Notes: generated by a model not told the origin, from the letters alone. Positions 36,066-51,905 are shown, counted from the stretch's first letter. The stretch: DNA of 64,000 nucleotides from Sycobia sp. Sy_11 (GCA_018907035.1 JACCIC010000039.1:2051501-2115500), one strand, 5' to 3'. Program-made: numbers and translations.

Positions 36066-37424
36066 TGATGCTGGTGCTGCTGTTGCTGCTGGTGCTGCAG
36101 CTGATGCTGCTGCTGCTGCTGCTGCTGCTGTTGCTGCTGGTGGTGGTGGTGGTGATGATGATGCTGGTGCTGCTGATTGCTGCAGGTCGATACTTTGGTC
36201 GAGCCCCGACTATTGCTTGACGTATAAACGCGACACGTAGGCAGAACCAGCGTACCGCTACCCTACCGCAAAACATTTAATAAAAGTTTAATTAGAAAAC
36301 GGCGCTCCAATGTTGGCGTGTTAGTCGATTGTATATTATACATATATATATAGTCTATATAAGTTGCAAATGTGACGATCGACTAACCCGGAGTTAAATA
36401 TAATTCATTATGTAATCTCATTTAAATTTTGTTTCGTTTAATTTGAAATTTTTTACTAGGAGTCTCGCAACATCTTAATAAGATCATTCTGATGGAGCAG
36501 CTTAACTAGAAAATAAAAATTTTATTATATCTGTTAACAACTTTCGAACGATATTAAAGTCCATCCTTCGATTCGATTTTATTTTCAAGCTCAAAATTAA
36601 CATTATAGTAAAATATTTTATTACTGTATTATAAGAATAATTATTGTAATAAAGGATTTCAATAATTTTTTTTTTCTATACACGCAGAGCTTGTATATTG
36701 GAATAATTATAGTAACGTTGAAAATTTAAAAAGAATTTCATACAGTCGTGAATAAATAAGAGAATTAATTATTTGCTGGATATACATTTTATAAAGGATG
36801 TTTATGAATAGTATAAACTCATTTGAAGGACAAGAGGATTTACCTACAAAGTAAATAAACAGATCAATAATAGCCCAACTCTAAATATATTAATAAATCG
36901 TTAGAGTTTAAAAAGGAGAAATTGACGTTATAAAATGAAATGAAATTGCTTAGCGAGTTTTCATATTTAACGAAGTAGCTGGTATGCATGATTTATACAA
37001 AATGTTTAAAAGAAAAACACGAAGGGGAAGCGATAATTTTAATAATATATATACCATTAGTCTCATCGTAAATTATTCGAGAAAAGAGATGAGAATCTAC
37101 AGCTTGCGCAGAGCAAAGATCGAACGGTGGTAAAGAAAAATGCGATACGAAATCTAAAATGAACGATTTTGTTCTAAGAATATGGATATAGATTTGCAAT
37201 AATTTATTGTGCAGCTTTCATTTCACATTCCGGCGCGATTAATAAATTATTACATTTACATTATATAGGATTTCAATCAGTATACAATAATACAAACCAC
37301 ATTTCTAATCAAATATGCAAAACAGCGTAGCTTTTTTTGTTTAATTTTATTTTGTCCTTTAATCCACCGAAATATATTATATATATAAATTATATTATAT
37401 TATATTATATGTATAAATATATAT

Positions 37425-37479
<55 letters not shown>

Positions 37480-40400
37480 GTAATATAATATAGTAAATTA
37501 TATACAATGCGTCAGTTAAAATTAAGTTCCAAAATAAGCAGATTTTCGTAAATTTTGTAGAATATAATTTAATTTGATATTGATTTATTCCAACGACTAT
37601 TTTAAAATTTCACCACAATTCTGCTTGTCCATTTATGCGACTTTCTACGCTGAAGAAAAGAAGTAAATAAATTTCAATAAATATTTAATTAGAAAGAGAT
37701 TTGTTGATAAAGTAATATTTATTATTAATTTCAACAAAAACGTTGTATACAATTGTTCTGTGTGTATGTGTGTGTGTATGAGTGCGTCTCGGTGAACGTG
37801 CTGTTTTGCATATTTTCGATTAGAAATGAGGTTTGTATTATTGTAAACGGATTGACGTCGTTTATAATGCAAAATATAATAATTTATTCAGTATACATGT
37901 GTATTCTAGAACCCAGATGGGTATTCTCCCTCTTTTACACTATGGTCGCAACGCGAAACGGGCGAATAAAAATTCACTTACGCTCGCCTTCCCTTAACCA
38001 GAAATCGTAATGCATCGCATCGAGAATAATGGCCGGCGCGGATTTTTCAACGCGCCCGCATTTACAGATCGCCGAACAACCGTTACGCGCGCTTATCCGT
38101 CATAATGCGCACATTATACACGATTCCCGTGAAAAAAGAACGCGCGATGCAGGCGCGTCGCGGCGGGGCTCAAAAATTCTCACCCGCATTCCAGGCGAGC
38201 CGATGGCAATCCGAACGCGCGCATATCGCGAGGAGACATACGGGACCCACGGCGGAGAGAGTGAGTGGACGGGGAGGGATGGAGGATGGCGGGGGGGTTC
38301 GAAGCGACCCGGCAGTCACAGTAAACAAGAAAACAATTCACCTGGAGCGAGTTCGTCGGCGGCAGGCTCGCGTGCAGCGAGTTCGTCGAGTTGGTCAGCG
38401 CCGGCAGATCCTGGTGGCTCGCCTGCACCGTCGTCTGCAGCAGCTGCTGCTTAACCGGCTCGACGACCTGCTGCTGCGGCTGCTGCGGCTGCTGCTGCTG
38501 CTGCTGCTGCTGGGCGTCGGGCGGCCTCGGCAGCCGCCTCCTCAGCCAGGCGTGCCTCAGCGCCGTGCTCGGCGTCATCCTCTGCTCGGGGTCCCACTGC
38601 AGGCACCTCTCGATGAAGTCGAGGAACAGGGGATCGCTGCCGCCCTTGAGCGCCCTCTTCAGGTCCTTGGAGCCGGGCGGGCCGCGGAACTTGCCGCGGC
38701 GCGACAGGCCGCCGCCGAGCTCGGCGCTGCCGTCGGCGTTGTAGCTCACGCTGCTGTAGCGGGGCGTGCCCTTGGTGCTGATGAACTGGCGGGCGCGGCG
38801 CGCGTTCTTGAGCAGGTGCTCGGGCGGCATGCCGAGGAGCTCGATGATGCAGGCGAGCTGATCGGGCTCGTCCTCGCCGGGCAGCAGGGGGAAGCCGGTG
38901 TCGAGCTCGGCGATGATGCAGCCGAGGGACCACATGTCGATGGGCATGCTGTAGCCGGCGCCGAGGATCACCTCGGGGGCACGGTAGAAGCGGCTCTGGA
39001 TGTACGTGTGGATGCGCTGGTTCTCGTAGCAGCTCGAGCCGAAGTCGATCACCTGCCGAGGGATGCGGGGCAATTTGCGGATTAGAGTTGAAGCTCGATT
39101 GATTCTGGCTGGGGGCTGGGGGGGGGGTTGACGGGATCTTTTTTGCTCCCGAGGTGTCTGCGGGGTGTTTCGTATTGCAATATCGTTGAGATTTTTAGCG
39201 AGTGTTACGAATAATACGTAAGACAGGCTGAGAAAATTCCAACGAAATTCGAGGGCGGTAAGACCGGGCCTACGGTGTGCCCGAAGCATTACAAAGAATC
39301 ATGCGCTCGGCCTAGATTTCCGAGATGTCCTAACCTAAAATGGCAAAAAGCAAAAACGCGCTTTTTTTTTTATACGTTTGAGCTTCGCTCGCGTCGAAAA
39401 TTTTTATTCTATTCGAAGCTGGGCACGGCATCGGAAGGTTACACAGTCGACTATAGTTTAAACACCACCGTCCATACTTTATAAGACGAATTTGTACATT
39501 TGCCGAGACGTCGTTCTTGGAAATTTAGAAAATTCAAGTTTCAGACGTTATTGAAATACGCGAGAAAAAATACATCTATTCTTACTTTAATTAAAGCGTA
39601 TTTTGTCACATGGTAACTGCTCCCCATATGGCACAAGTGTATTCTTCAAAAATTCCAAATTCCACTACGGACATACAGTCAGCGTAGAATTATAATCAGC
39701 AAGCTAGCTATCCAATATATCAAATATCGCATAGCATCGTACATAGCATGGATCGAACCTACACATTTAATCAAATTTTTATTACGTGACAAAATACAAC
39801 ACCATGCGTAGTTAAATAAAGTAAGATTTCATTTTTGAATCTCAGAAATGTCAGATATTTTTTCTCCTCTGCTAGTAATCATATGATACTTAAATTTTCT
39901 AAAATTCAAACAACTATATATCGGCTTGTAAGAATAATCCATTTTAAAAAGTGGGTACAGTTGTTTTTTAAATAGGAGGTTGTAGCTTCTTTGTACCGTG
40001 TCCGGATTTTACAATAGAGTAAAAATTCTCGATTCAGGCCAAACTTAAACATGGGAAAAACCGTATTTTTTATACTTTTAAATTAGGGTATCTCAAAAAT
40101 CTAGGGTCATTATGGAATGATTAATTACTGATAATACATAATGATTAATGTTCTGAGTTCCGATACGGATTCAATGCATCGAATTCCTTCGGATTCACCA
40201 TATCCGGTCTGTGAGTATGAAAAATATGATGGCCTGTGTAAATATAACATGAAAAATCGAATAGTTCACAACCTCCATCTAATAACAAAATAAAAGTCAA
40301 AAGGATCCTCATTACGAGCTGATTTTTTATTTCAAAAAAGAAAAAAAAATCAACTACATATTTCTCTATAAAACAACAAATTCGCGAAAATTCGTGTTCA

Positions 40401-42746
40401 AGAATGATCTTCCTTTTAATTTTCAATAATGATTTTCTAATTATCGATAATAAAGTGTAAACGTACGAGTATACGATAAAATAACAGATTTAAAAAATAT
40501 GTTAAAGAGACGATAGTATAATAATGATAATAATATTAATTACACTGAGATTAGGTCTGTATTAAATATTACAAAAGTCCATTGAATAATTGCTACTTTT
40601 TTTTAGCAACGAGAGGACATACTTGCAATTTATTATAGATTATTAAAAAAAGTTACAGCCGTTCGATTATTTTCCTAATATAGTAATTTTTCCTAGATAG
40701 TAATTTTTAATACGTGCCATATAATAATTTTCATATAATATTGATTCATTAAAATTAAAAATTGTATTTATGTCGATTGTTTTGAATTAAATTAATAAAT
40801 ATTTTTGTCGGTCTTATATTGTCTTTATAATATAATATATTAACTGAAATAATGATAGTCAGACTGTCTTTGTTTATTGTCAACGAATCTGAAATAGAAT
40901 TTATTACTAAAAATAAATTAGATTAAAAATTAAAAATAATAAAAATAAAATAATAATAAAATAAAATAAAAATAATAAACTATATTCTATGTTAACAGAT
41001 TTTAGTTTAATATATTATAGTATATAGACTGTAAGACCGATAAAAAAACTATTTATTAACTTAATATAGATTCAATTTGTAATTTTTAATTTACGATGCG
41101 TATAGCGATTTTAAATAATTGGATTTGAAATTTATGAAATTCAATAGGAGAACCAATGATATTGCCAGAATTTTCACGATCGGGATATTTCTAATTTTAA
41201 TTTAATTTCACAACCCATATTTTATTGATATTTTCTCTTTAAAACTTAATCTTATAATACCTATGCCTCATCGCTATAAACTTTTGCCCATTTAATAGTA
41301 AATTGTAATAAATCTTTATATAGAAATTTTGCAAAAACGTCATCTACTTTTATATATTTGAGACATTTTCTGAAATTTGTTCATCTTTTATACTTTTAAT
41401 AATTTTTACCCTTCGTACTTGTATTTATAACAATTATTTATATTTATAAAGAAAATAGAGATTGTTTAAAACATATAGCCTTTTCGTAATAATTATAACA
41501 TGCATTTTATCATTTAGCTTTAATTGATAAAATATTATCCATATTTTAGTAATAGGAATTCTTACAATAGATAAAGTAAATTTGTACATTGTTTGTCATG
41601 TAATAATTTCGACGTAAGATTCGTAAAAAAAAAACAACATAACATTAATATTTCTTACACTGTAAGTTTTTTCCATATTACTGAAAAATATAGTAATATT
41701 TACTAAATAAATTTTCTTTGTGTACAATATATAAAAGCAAAAACAAAGCTATAAAAGTACAACAATTACGCACTTTTTATACAGTAACAAGGCCTAAATG
41801 AGATTAAATATCAGAATTTAACACCGAAATAAAGCGATTCGGACTAAAATGTTTACGATCTAATTTAATAAGCATTATGCCATGGACAAGCTTTTTGCGC
41901 AGCAAAACAGAGCGCCGCTCTCTTGATTATCAAGGAGAAGGAAGAACGGCGCGTCAGAACTCTTTCCTCGTTCGAGTACGGCGCGCGAGCTTCTCCGAAA
42001 TCTATCCATCTACCGAACTGATACCGATTGTCATTGCAGAAAAACTATGATTATTTTTTTTCTCTATTTTTTTTTTTCTTTTCGTTTCACGCAGGAGCGT
42101 CGAACCCGATGGTTCGGCATTAATTTACCGCTTTGTTTTCATCTCCTTGGCAGCTCTGCAAAGTTTCCGCGGAATTCTGGTTCCGTTGCATGTAATATAC
42201 ATCCTCGGATAGTCGCTGAACTCGCCCAGCGAATACAAAAGCAGGGCCGTATTTTACACGATCCCGCACGGCTAATGGATAAATAATTATGAGATTTCCG
42301 AGATTTCTCGTAGTGAGAACGAGACGCGGACTCGATTGCCGCCCATCGTAACTCATGGACATGCGAGTCTAGGACGCGTCTAGAGGTAGCGGAGCAGCTG
42401 TTAAAAATAAGATAATGCCTCAGACCACCACCTTCTCGCCATTATCTATACGCACACAAACGCGATTATATTCGTTGGTATTGTATAAATCTGGTCGCGT
42501 GTGTGTGCCCGAGACTGGCTGGTATATAGTCGAACAGCCATAAATGAGAATGCGAACTAATGGGTGGGTAACGCTGACGGGGCGTTCTGTCTGGCTGATT
42601 CTGTTTCGAACGGCCGATGGCGAGACTTTTGACCGTTGAGTCGAGAGCGCGCCTCGATGTAACCCACGAGTCGCCGCGGACCAGCGGCGATGGGCATAAG
42701 GACAGTATCGTAAGAACGTCAATAAGAGCCCAGATGTGTTTTTTTC

Positions 42747-42801
<55 letters not shown>

Positions 42802-43048
42802 GTACGTCACACATCAGCCCGATGACACGGGGCATTAATGCATGCGCGAAGAAGTCGAGCGAGGGGCAATTGCGAGAGGGGCGAAGAAGAAAAATTCTAC
42901 GCGGCGCTGCTCCGTCGGGCGCGCTCGCCGAAGTTCGCGCGCCTCCTCCTCGAGTTTGGCCTACTTTATCACGGTGGAATATCGATCGAGACGGGTTATG
43001 TAGGCTCGTTGAAAACACGTCCGGCAGAGAGGAACAGGTATATACGTA

Positions 43049-43111
<63 letters not shown>

Positions 43112-44022
43112 ACTAGTTCGATAGCCTAATATCGCGTTTCGCTCGCCTCGCTTCTCTCCCCCCCCCCGTCCCGTCTACCGCCGCCCGCGCGACGAGACGT
43201 CGCCGTCCACGTGCATGCGGCTATATTATATATATATATATATACACACATACGCACCACGCGCAAACGCGATACGCACGGATAGAGTTTGCGAGGAGCA
43301 CCTCTCGAAACGGGTTTTCATCGCCCGGGCCGCAAAACCGAGAGCGCGCTCGGACAACGCGCCAGAACTAATTTTACACTTCTAATTCCGGCAACTGACA
43401 ACGATTATCACAAAACGGCGGCCAAATTAACACTTCCACCCTCCACCCTCAAGATTCACCGAGTATTCTCTCCAGCTAGCTATGCGCAAGGAGGGTCGGT
43501 GGTTTGGTAAAAATTACTATTTACATATTGCATACAATATTGTATACTTAGTTTAATTTCTTAAAAATTCAATAAAAGTTGATGTACAACTTTTATTATT
43601 ATTATTATATATATATACACCCACACATACATACATACATATACATACGAGTATAGTTTCCCCAAAAATTTTGAGATAGCCTGAGCGTTCCTAGAAAATG
43701 TATTGAATTTTGCTAAACGATCTTCTCGGTGCCATGCTTCTAAGGATTTTTAATGCACTTTTAGCACGCCTCCATATATATTTACCGAAAAATTTTATGA
43801 AACTATTTTTTTTTTTAATAATAATAATCTAAATTTTGGAGAAAAAGCAAATCTTAAATGTCTATGAATATAGTCACCGTCTTAATTTTGTAGTAAACGC
43901 CCTTTAAAACTTGTAATGTATCTTCAAGATGTGATATTTCATGATTTTTTTTCTTCTAATGCTTATTTACTGGACTCGCGCTGCTCCTCTACTACCGAGT
44001 GAGCGGCAAGTGCTCATTTCTT

Positions 44023-44091
<69 letters not shown>

Positions 44092-45441
44092 GTAAAATAC
44101 CATTAGAAATTTTATTTCACACGGCTTCCGAGTTTCAAATAAATTCTTCGCACGATGGAAAGGCAAATGTTTTTAAATTTTGATAAGTAAGCATTCCAAA
44201 TCATAATTCAAAAAACAATCACGGTTGGATAATTTATTTGAAACATTGCATTAATGTATAGAATTCAAAGTACGTAAAATAAATGAATATTCAATATTAA
44301 TTTTTGATTGTTATTTTCAATCATATGCATTCTCCGATACAATTCGACAAGCTACTTTCTTTTTATCTCCATGATAAAAGTTAAAAAGTTTCTTCGAGGT
44401 GTTCGAGATAAAATCTCGACAGTTGTCGAAAATCGAAATATATATATATACGCTTACATTAAGCTTTTAGGAAAAAAAAAATAAGAGCGAATAGTAATTG
44501 AAATTGAAAATCGACGATTTTATATTTACGCTTCGCGTATACGCCACCCTATTTAATCGCGCATTAACGAATTGAGAATTACAATCGCGCCTCGCTGACC
44601 GGCGGCTGTCGAGCGTTCCAGCCGTCTTGACTAATTTTTATATTTTGTATTTATCGCACATTGGAAATTAAGCGCGTGCGCGCGCGCGCTCGACGAAAAA
44701 TACGAGCGAGCCTCCTATCCTTGGCGCGTATGACAAAGTTAAGCGCCGTCTAATTCTGGCATTTTGTCCGTAGTTACGCACGCGCGTAAGCGCGAACATT
44801 TATCATAGCACGGGACGACCGTTAAAATTTCGACCAGAACGCGTAAATTCATCATTGCGCATTTTCTCGCACCTTTGGACACGTTAACCGCGCCAAAATT
44901 TAATATACGGTCGAAAATTTCCCCAATCTCTCCGCATTCGATCTCACCGTTAATGGACGCTTGGCTGCTTTTTCACAATTTTTCGCCACCCTCTCTATCG
45001 GTGGATTTTCGTTTCCGCGGAATTGAACGGGCCTCTCTTGAGCGGCTCGCGGCCGATAAATCCCGAATGGTAATATGCGCGTTTTAGAAAACGAGAAGAC
45101 GAAGCGAATGGGAGGAAATATCGAAGTATACCGATGTAAATCGATGGGTTTTAAGAGGTAGCCGGCGCGCGCGCATTTGCGACGTACACGCGCGTGCAGT
45201 ATACAGGCGAGATCGGTTGATCGTTGGAGGAGAAAGGCGCGGAGAAAGAGGCACGTGAGAGAGAATGTGTGTTTGTCTGAGAGAGAGAGAGAGAGAGAGA
45301 GAAATAAATGCAAACAGTAGTTACAGTAGTAGCCTCCTCGTCGTCGTTGACCGACGTAATCATATACGTGAGAGAGACCGACCGAGTTTCGCTCCTCTCG
45401 ACGACGACGACGTCGCGAGCGAGAAAGAGAGTTTCTCCGTG

Positions 45442-45472
<31 letters not shown>

Positions 45473-45517
45473 CCATGTGCCTCTTTCCCTCTCGCGTGCA
45501 GACTGTGTACGTACAAG

Positions 45518-45564
<47 letters not shown>

Positions 45565-45695
45565 TTACACGCACCTATAAGTAGATCTCACTCTCCATCG
45601 CTCTCTCCACGGCAAACTGCGTAAAAATTCTCCACATCAGGTGTTCCATTTCGTATACCGCGAATGTGTACGCAAATATGTATCTCTGTATGTAC

Positions 45696-45745
<50 letters not shown>

Positions 45746-46107
45746 CACCTTATAATATACAAAGTTGTACGTGTTGTACACGAGGCCAAAAGAGAGCCGA
45801 AAGACGTATATCCGTAACAAAAGAGAATAAAAGCTTCTTGGCACAAGGGGTGTTGGGGAAAGACAGACACAAAGACGACGGAAGGAGAGAGGGAGGAGAT
45901 AATATAGCGACAAATAATATATAGGTACACCGGTACATGTAGTAGCAGACGTGCACAAATCCCCGCGCGTGTCTCCTTCTCTCTCTCTCTCTCTCTCTGT
46001 CTGACTCTATCGCCGCCACGAGATGAGCAGGCGCCTCGTAAAAATAGAAACGGAATAGGTTGACGATGCTCTATTAATAGTCCCGAGAGAACGAGAGAGA
46101 GGGAGAG

Positions 46108-46176
<69 letters not shown>

Positions 46177-46801
46177 ACAGCGAGATTCGATGGAGCACGA
46201 TAGAGAAAAGCTCCTATTTCTCTATCGCTTCATATAGAATTCGATCGTGCGTATTTATACGCGATGCCCGGAACCGCGAGCGCGTCTATTACATCCAGAC
46301 AAAAGGAAAACAGAGAAAGAGAGAGAGAGAGAGAGAGAGACACAAAGCAGATATACATGCACGCGGAAAAGCACGCAGAATTTTTTTTTTTCATACATCG
46401 GCAATTTTTTTTCACGTTCATGGAAAGCACGGAATATCGCGGGTCCAGGATATTATTATTATTATTATGCTCTCGCAAGACAGAGCGAGCTTTATCAGTG
46501 ACGTTATTATATACAGTCGCGCCGACAAAGAATCGGCAATTATTGTATTATTGTTATTGTCGACGTTGATTTGCCGGCGCTTTGATACGTTTCGCGCGCG
46601 CGCGCGCGCGTACGTGTACATATGCACACACGGTATTGCATGATTTTTTATTTTTTTTTCTTCAAGAAAAAATCGGAGTTTGAAAAAGATTTATAGTGCT
46701 CTGTGTGTAGCTACGATATGTCAATAGTATAGCATTGTCTTGTATTTGAAAAATCAAGACAATAATCGAGGATTCAATATCGATGTATTACGATTTTATG
46801 A

Positions 46802-46852
<51 letters not shown>

Positions 46853-46915
46853 TAGAGAGAGCAAGCGTTAAAGACTCTCTCACCCTTGAACAAGATTCAA
46901 TATATATACATGTTT

Positions 46916-46973
<58 letters not shown>

Positions 46974-47737
46974 TACATATATGTATACATTTCCGTTTTT
47001 TTAACTATAATTTTAAATGAAATAACTTTTTGGCAACGTTACGATAATATTATTCGAGAAATTTGCAATTTTTAAGTCGGGTTTTTAATAGAAATAATTG
47101 ACGTAGCTCTATTGTATAATCGATTCGAGTTTGTCGACTCCACGAATCAAAAAAATTGAAAGTGCTTTTGGAAAAATTAATATTAAAAAAATTATTAGAA
47201 TTAATTCTCATGGAATAATTATGCTAAATGCGAGACTCAATGTCCAATGTAGATCAAGACGAAAGAAAAGAACGAAACCAAAAAAAGAAACCATAAACTA
47301 TAATATTAATTCTTGCCAGAATAGATGTTGAATTATTTGTAATTTTTTAATACCAAGATAATATTTTAAAGTTAAAATAAAATCTACATTCTAATAACTC
47401 AATAAAATATCAACGAAAAAAATCTTTTTAGGAATAACTTGAAATATTTTAAAAATTGTTCTTGCAATCAACTAAACATTAAAAAAAAGTTAATGTTCAT
47501 TGGAGAATATGAATTTATAATCAGAGAAGAAGTCGTAGCCTGATTACCGATTGTATATAGGCTGAAAAACGTTCGAAAAACCTTATTTTGAGCATTGGAA
47601 AAATAGGAATGAAATTGCGGGGCCATCTATCTGCGAGCGTGTGAATCGTTATATGTAATTAACGATTTATATTTAAACATCAAGAAGAATTTTTGAAATT
47701 TATATATATATATAAGAAAATCGAGATAGAGACAGAT

Positions 47738-47814
<77 letters not shown>

Positions 47815-47911
47815 AGACTCTGATGAGGGATCAATATCACGGCTACAAGTTGGGATGTGTCCCCCTACCTCACGCGTGATGCAAGTACAGAGAGCCGGTC
47901 TCAGCGCTTGC

Positions 47912-47975
<64 letters not shown>

Positions 47976-48074
47976 ACAGAATTTTATCAGCACTTGGAAG
48001 TTTCCTCATTTTGGGAAAAAAACTAGTATCGTTCGGCGAACGAGCGCGGTCATGGGGTTGGTGCTGGGGGAGGA

Positions 48075-48124
<50 letters not shown>

Positions 48125-48736
48125 CTGCATAAGAACGGGGTTCGGCGGCGGGCCGCGGAAAGTGATTTACGACCCCGTTTTCGCCTGTATATAGTACCGC
48201 GCCTCAATTGCGATTACGTGGGGCGCGCATTTAGTATACGCGAACACGGGAAGCAGACGCACGCGTTAAACGAACTCGTCGGATGTAATATATATACACG
48301 AATATAATAATGTCTCGAATATAGTGCAATGTTTGTGCACGCATATATATTAATATACGCATCTGTGTATGTATATGTATATTTATAAAATTCGATCAGT
48401 ATGTACATATTTCTTATCATACAATATATATATATGCAGCGACACGAAATTAAAATTACCGAATTCTCTTTCGCAAATACGCACAACGTTGAAATTTAAT
48501 TACGTGCAGAGAAAACAGATAAAAGTTTTATCAAAAAAAAAAAAAAAAAAAATCACTACACATTATGGGTGACGTATTATGTAATAACGAGCTAACGCGC
48601 CGTAAAAGACGAATGAACGTGCGACAAAGTAGCGTAATCATTGAAACTATATAATAGAAAAAAATTACCCTCTCTTTCCGCAAGCGATAATCAATAATGC
48701 GCACACGTGCACATGCACCCTGTGCACATAATCAAA

Positions 48737-48771
<35 letters not shown>

Positions 48772-49529
48772 TATATATATATATATATACATCGCTAGTA
48801 GGCAATCGTCATTTTTTTTTTATTACCGTATTAGCATGAGTAATATACTGTTTAATTGTAGGATCTTATTTCGGTGTGCAGTGAATATTGTTTGCTTTAC
48901 GCGCTGGTTTTCTAGAAACGTGTACGATTATATTACCCTTCTATATTCACTCCCTAGTTAACACAGCGTGGCGGCAGGTATTTCTATATATATATATACG
49001 CCTATTATTCTTGTTATATCTATGCTTCTCTATGCGCTGGGTAAGTACCTCTACCGCGAAACTCGGACGCCGCGCCGCGCCGCCTACCGGATTTACTTTT
49101 TATAAATGCTAGTCTACGTGCGTAAACGGAATTTTATAAATAACGACTTTTTTTTTGTTGAGGACTGGGCAAATGCCGCGGCTCAAATATAAACGAGTTG
49201 AATCATGTTTGTCAGAACGGATTTCTAACAAGAAATAAATATTTTTGGAGATGATTCAAAAAAAAAAAAAAAAAGAGGAAGAAGAAGATGAAGCAAAAAA
49301 GTTGATTAAAAACACGCGAAAATTTGGTAAAATGTTTTTTGGCCCGCGCGCAGTGCACATCGGAAAGAAACGGGTAGGAATAGTCGAAATGATTGCCGCG
49401 GATAATCATCGAAGATGCATCGAGCTCGACTAGCGAAGGCTCTCGGACCGCTGCGAATAAATAGAATACATATAAATTTAAAATTGCGGTATAATAATGC
49501 GCGAAATGAACGATGTCTTCGTCATTTTG

Positions 49530-49585
<56 letters not shown>

Positions 49586-50722
49586 TCGTTAATGTCTCCC
49601 TCGGACGTAATTGGATTTCTGAAAAATTAAAAAAAAAAAACTCGGATCGATCCCTTTCTCCAGCAAGAATTCGTACGGAAACTGAACGTTGAAAGAATCG
49701 TGAGGGTCCATTTTTCGTATTTTTTATTCTATTGTAAACCGCCCTCGGCTCGCGCATGCGAGACCCGGGCTCCTGTTTAGTGTCTGTGCTAGTTTTATAT
49801 ATATATATATATAAGTTAATATTCGAACACTGCCGATACTCGATAACTACGATTCGGAAAAAAAAACTCTCTGACAATAATTCAAAACAACTTTTGTCTC
49901 ATTAAGAGCAAAAAGTGGCAATTCGATGGTTGTTGTTTTATTGTTGTTTTTAACTCGATTGAAGCGGCGACGAAAAGAAACTGTCGCCCGCGACTATTGG
50001 AAAAATTGCGACGCACCCGGGGACAATACTTACTTACGAGTGCATTTACGCGTGAAAAATTTACGTATCGGGGACTTTTCGCGTTGCACGTGTTTTTCTT
50101 TTTTTTTTTTTTTTAATCGTTCGTGTATTTCTCCGGTTTCCGCGTGAATTTCTACGCGAAGGTAATGCGTCGATCTTGACAAGAATTGAAATACTTCGAT
50201 AAAATATTACATACGCAAGAGTGAGAGTACCTGACCATATTGACGTACTTCACTTGCGTTTTTATTTACATCTAACAAAATTTGTACTTATATATCTCGT
50301 TCAAAACGCGTCATTCATCTATCTGTCCTCAAGAAATAAATAAATAAATAAATAAAAACAAAAAGAAAAAAAATGTTAATAATATTCGATTTAAGCGTAC
50401 ATTAAAGCATTTTTTTAATATTACCCTTTCTCGAGCTAGCTTTAAAAAATGTTTACCTATAGGTATATATCTTTGTATAGCTATTCATTACAAGTTTCTT
50501 AAAAGAGATCGGCGATTAGTAATACCGCTGGCAATAATAGAAAATTATGGCTCTATAAATTTCTATATTAAAAATTTCTATAATTATCAGTGGCGTTTAT
50601 AGAATTACTCGATTAATGAAACAATGTTCTTTGTGCTTATTATCAGTCGACCCCCTCGACAAAAATTATTCACACTTTTATAGATATCTGATGTTGGTAT
50701 TAGCATATAATATAAATGGGAC

Positions 50723-50804
<82 letters not shown>

Positions 50805-51067
50805 GACTCTTTCACTACTTGTTTACGTGCGCACGAGCTACTGCTTCGTAATACAGATAAAACCTCAGATAAGACTTTCTTCGTGAAATGTTTTTACGAT
50901 ATATTATGTGCCACATATTTTCTATATATATAGGCACAGCTATACGAAATTTCTCATATGCATACACACGAAAATGCAGTAAGTACGCGATAATAAAATA
51001 TCTCGGCTATAATACCCTCCGCGTTGAAACTTTTTTTTCTTCTTTTTTATATATATACACTCGCCTT

Positions 51068-51121
<54 letters not shown>

Positions 51122-51833
51122 CTTTCTCGCTTTCTCGTGTCGAATGTACATTCTGTGTATATATATACAACAAATTAACCTTCACATATACTTCTAAAGA
51201 ATTCGAATAAATATTAATATATAAAGAGTCTATACGATGTCGGATAGCCAACAAATGCAATGAATCAAAGTTAATCGATATACTCTCTGTCAGAGATAAA
51301 GAATCGCAGGAAATAAAGAATTTCAGTGATTTCAACATTGAAAAGTATATTGGAAATTGATTTTTTTTTCCTTCTATATTACCCATAACTACTTTTTTTC
51401 TTCGTTAAATAAAGAAAATTGTAATAACAAAATAATAACAAATGTGAAATGTTTGCAATGATTAAATAAATTATAAAGTAATAATAAATTTTACAAAATT
51501 TTTAGAGAATAAAGAACGGAACTCGCAGTGAAGAAATTTCCAAAAAAAATTTTTCAATAATATTGCCTATTTTTAAATCTCTTCCGCATCCTTTCCTCCC
51601 CTGTGATTTATCGACGGAGTGTCGGCGCTTAAAATTGTAAACCAATAGATTAGAATACAGTGTCGTCTGCCTAAAGGTTTAAACGAGAGTTTAAAAGTAG
51701 CCGAGGCAGCGGAAAAGTTTACATTATACTGACGCACGGGTCAAGATATCTAATATAGAAACAAGTCCGAGGAAACGTTCCGTAGCTCTGAATAATTGGT
51801 CAAAGAAGTATAGCGCACGACGTCGAACGAGCG

Positions 51834-51905
<72 letters not shown>

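Larger units (their letters stand above)
41900..43500. promoter_or_regulatory. GC-richer island in kinase intron 1
   Basis: About 41920-42010, 42100-42720 and 42830-43480 are clearly richer in G+C and CpG than the surrounding intron, interrupted by (CT)n and (AT)n arrays. This composition resembles the known promoter regions of this window (4.7-6.0 kb, 62.9-64 kb). No convincing ORF. Possible alternative promoter or enhancer. Confidence 0.3.

Noticed and set aside
42080..42120. tRNA B-box-like GGGTTCGACGCTCC on the minus strand
   Set aside because: The T-stem does not pair and no A-box is present at the right distance.
45100..48300. Numerous open frames of 60-220 codons made of YIYIYI, RERERE or LSLSLS
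   Set aside because: Translations of dinucleotide repeats.
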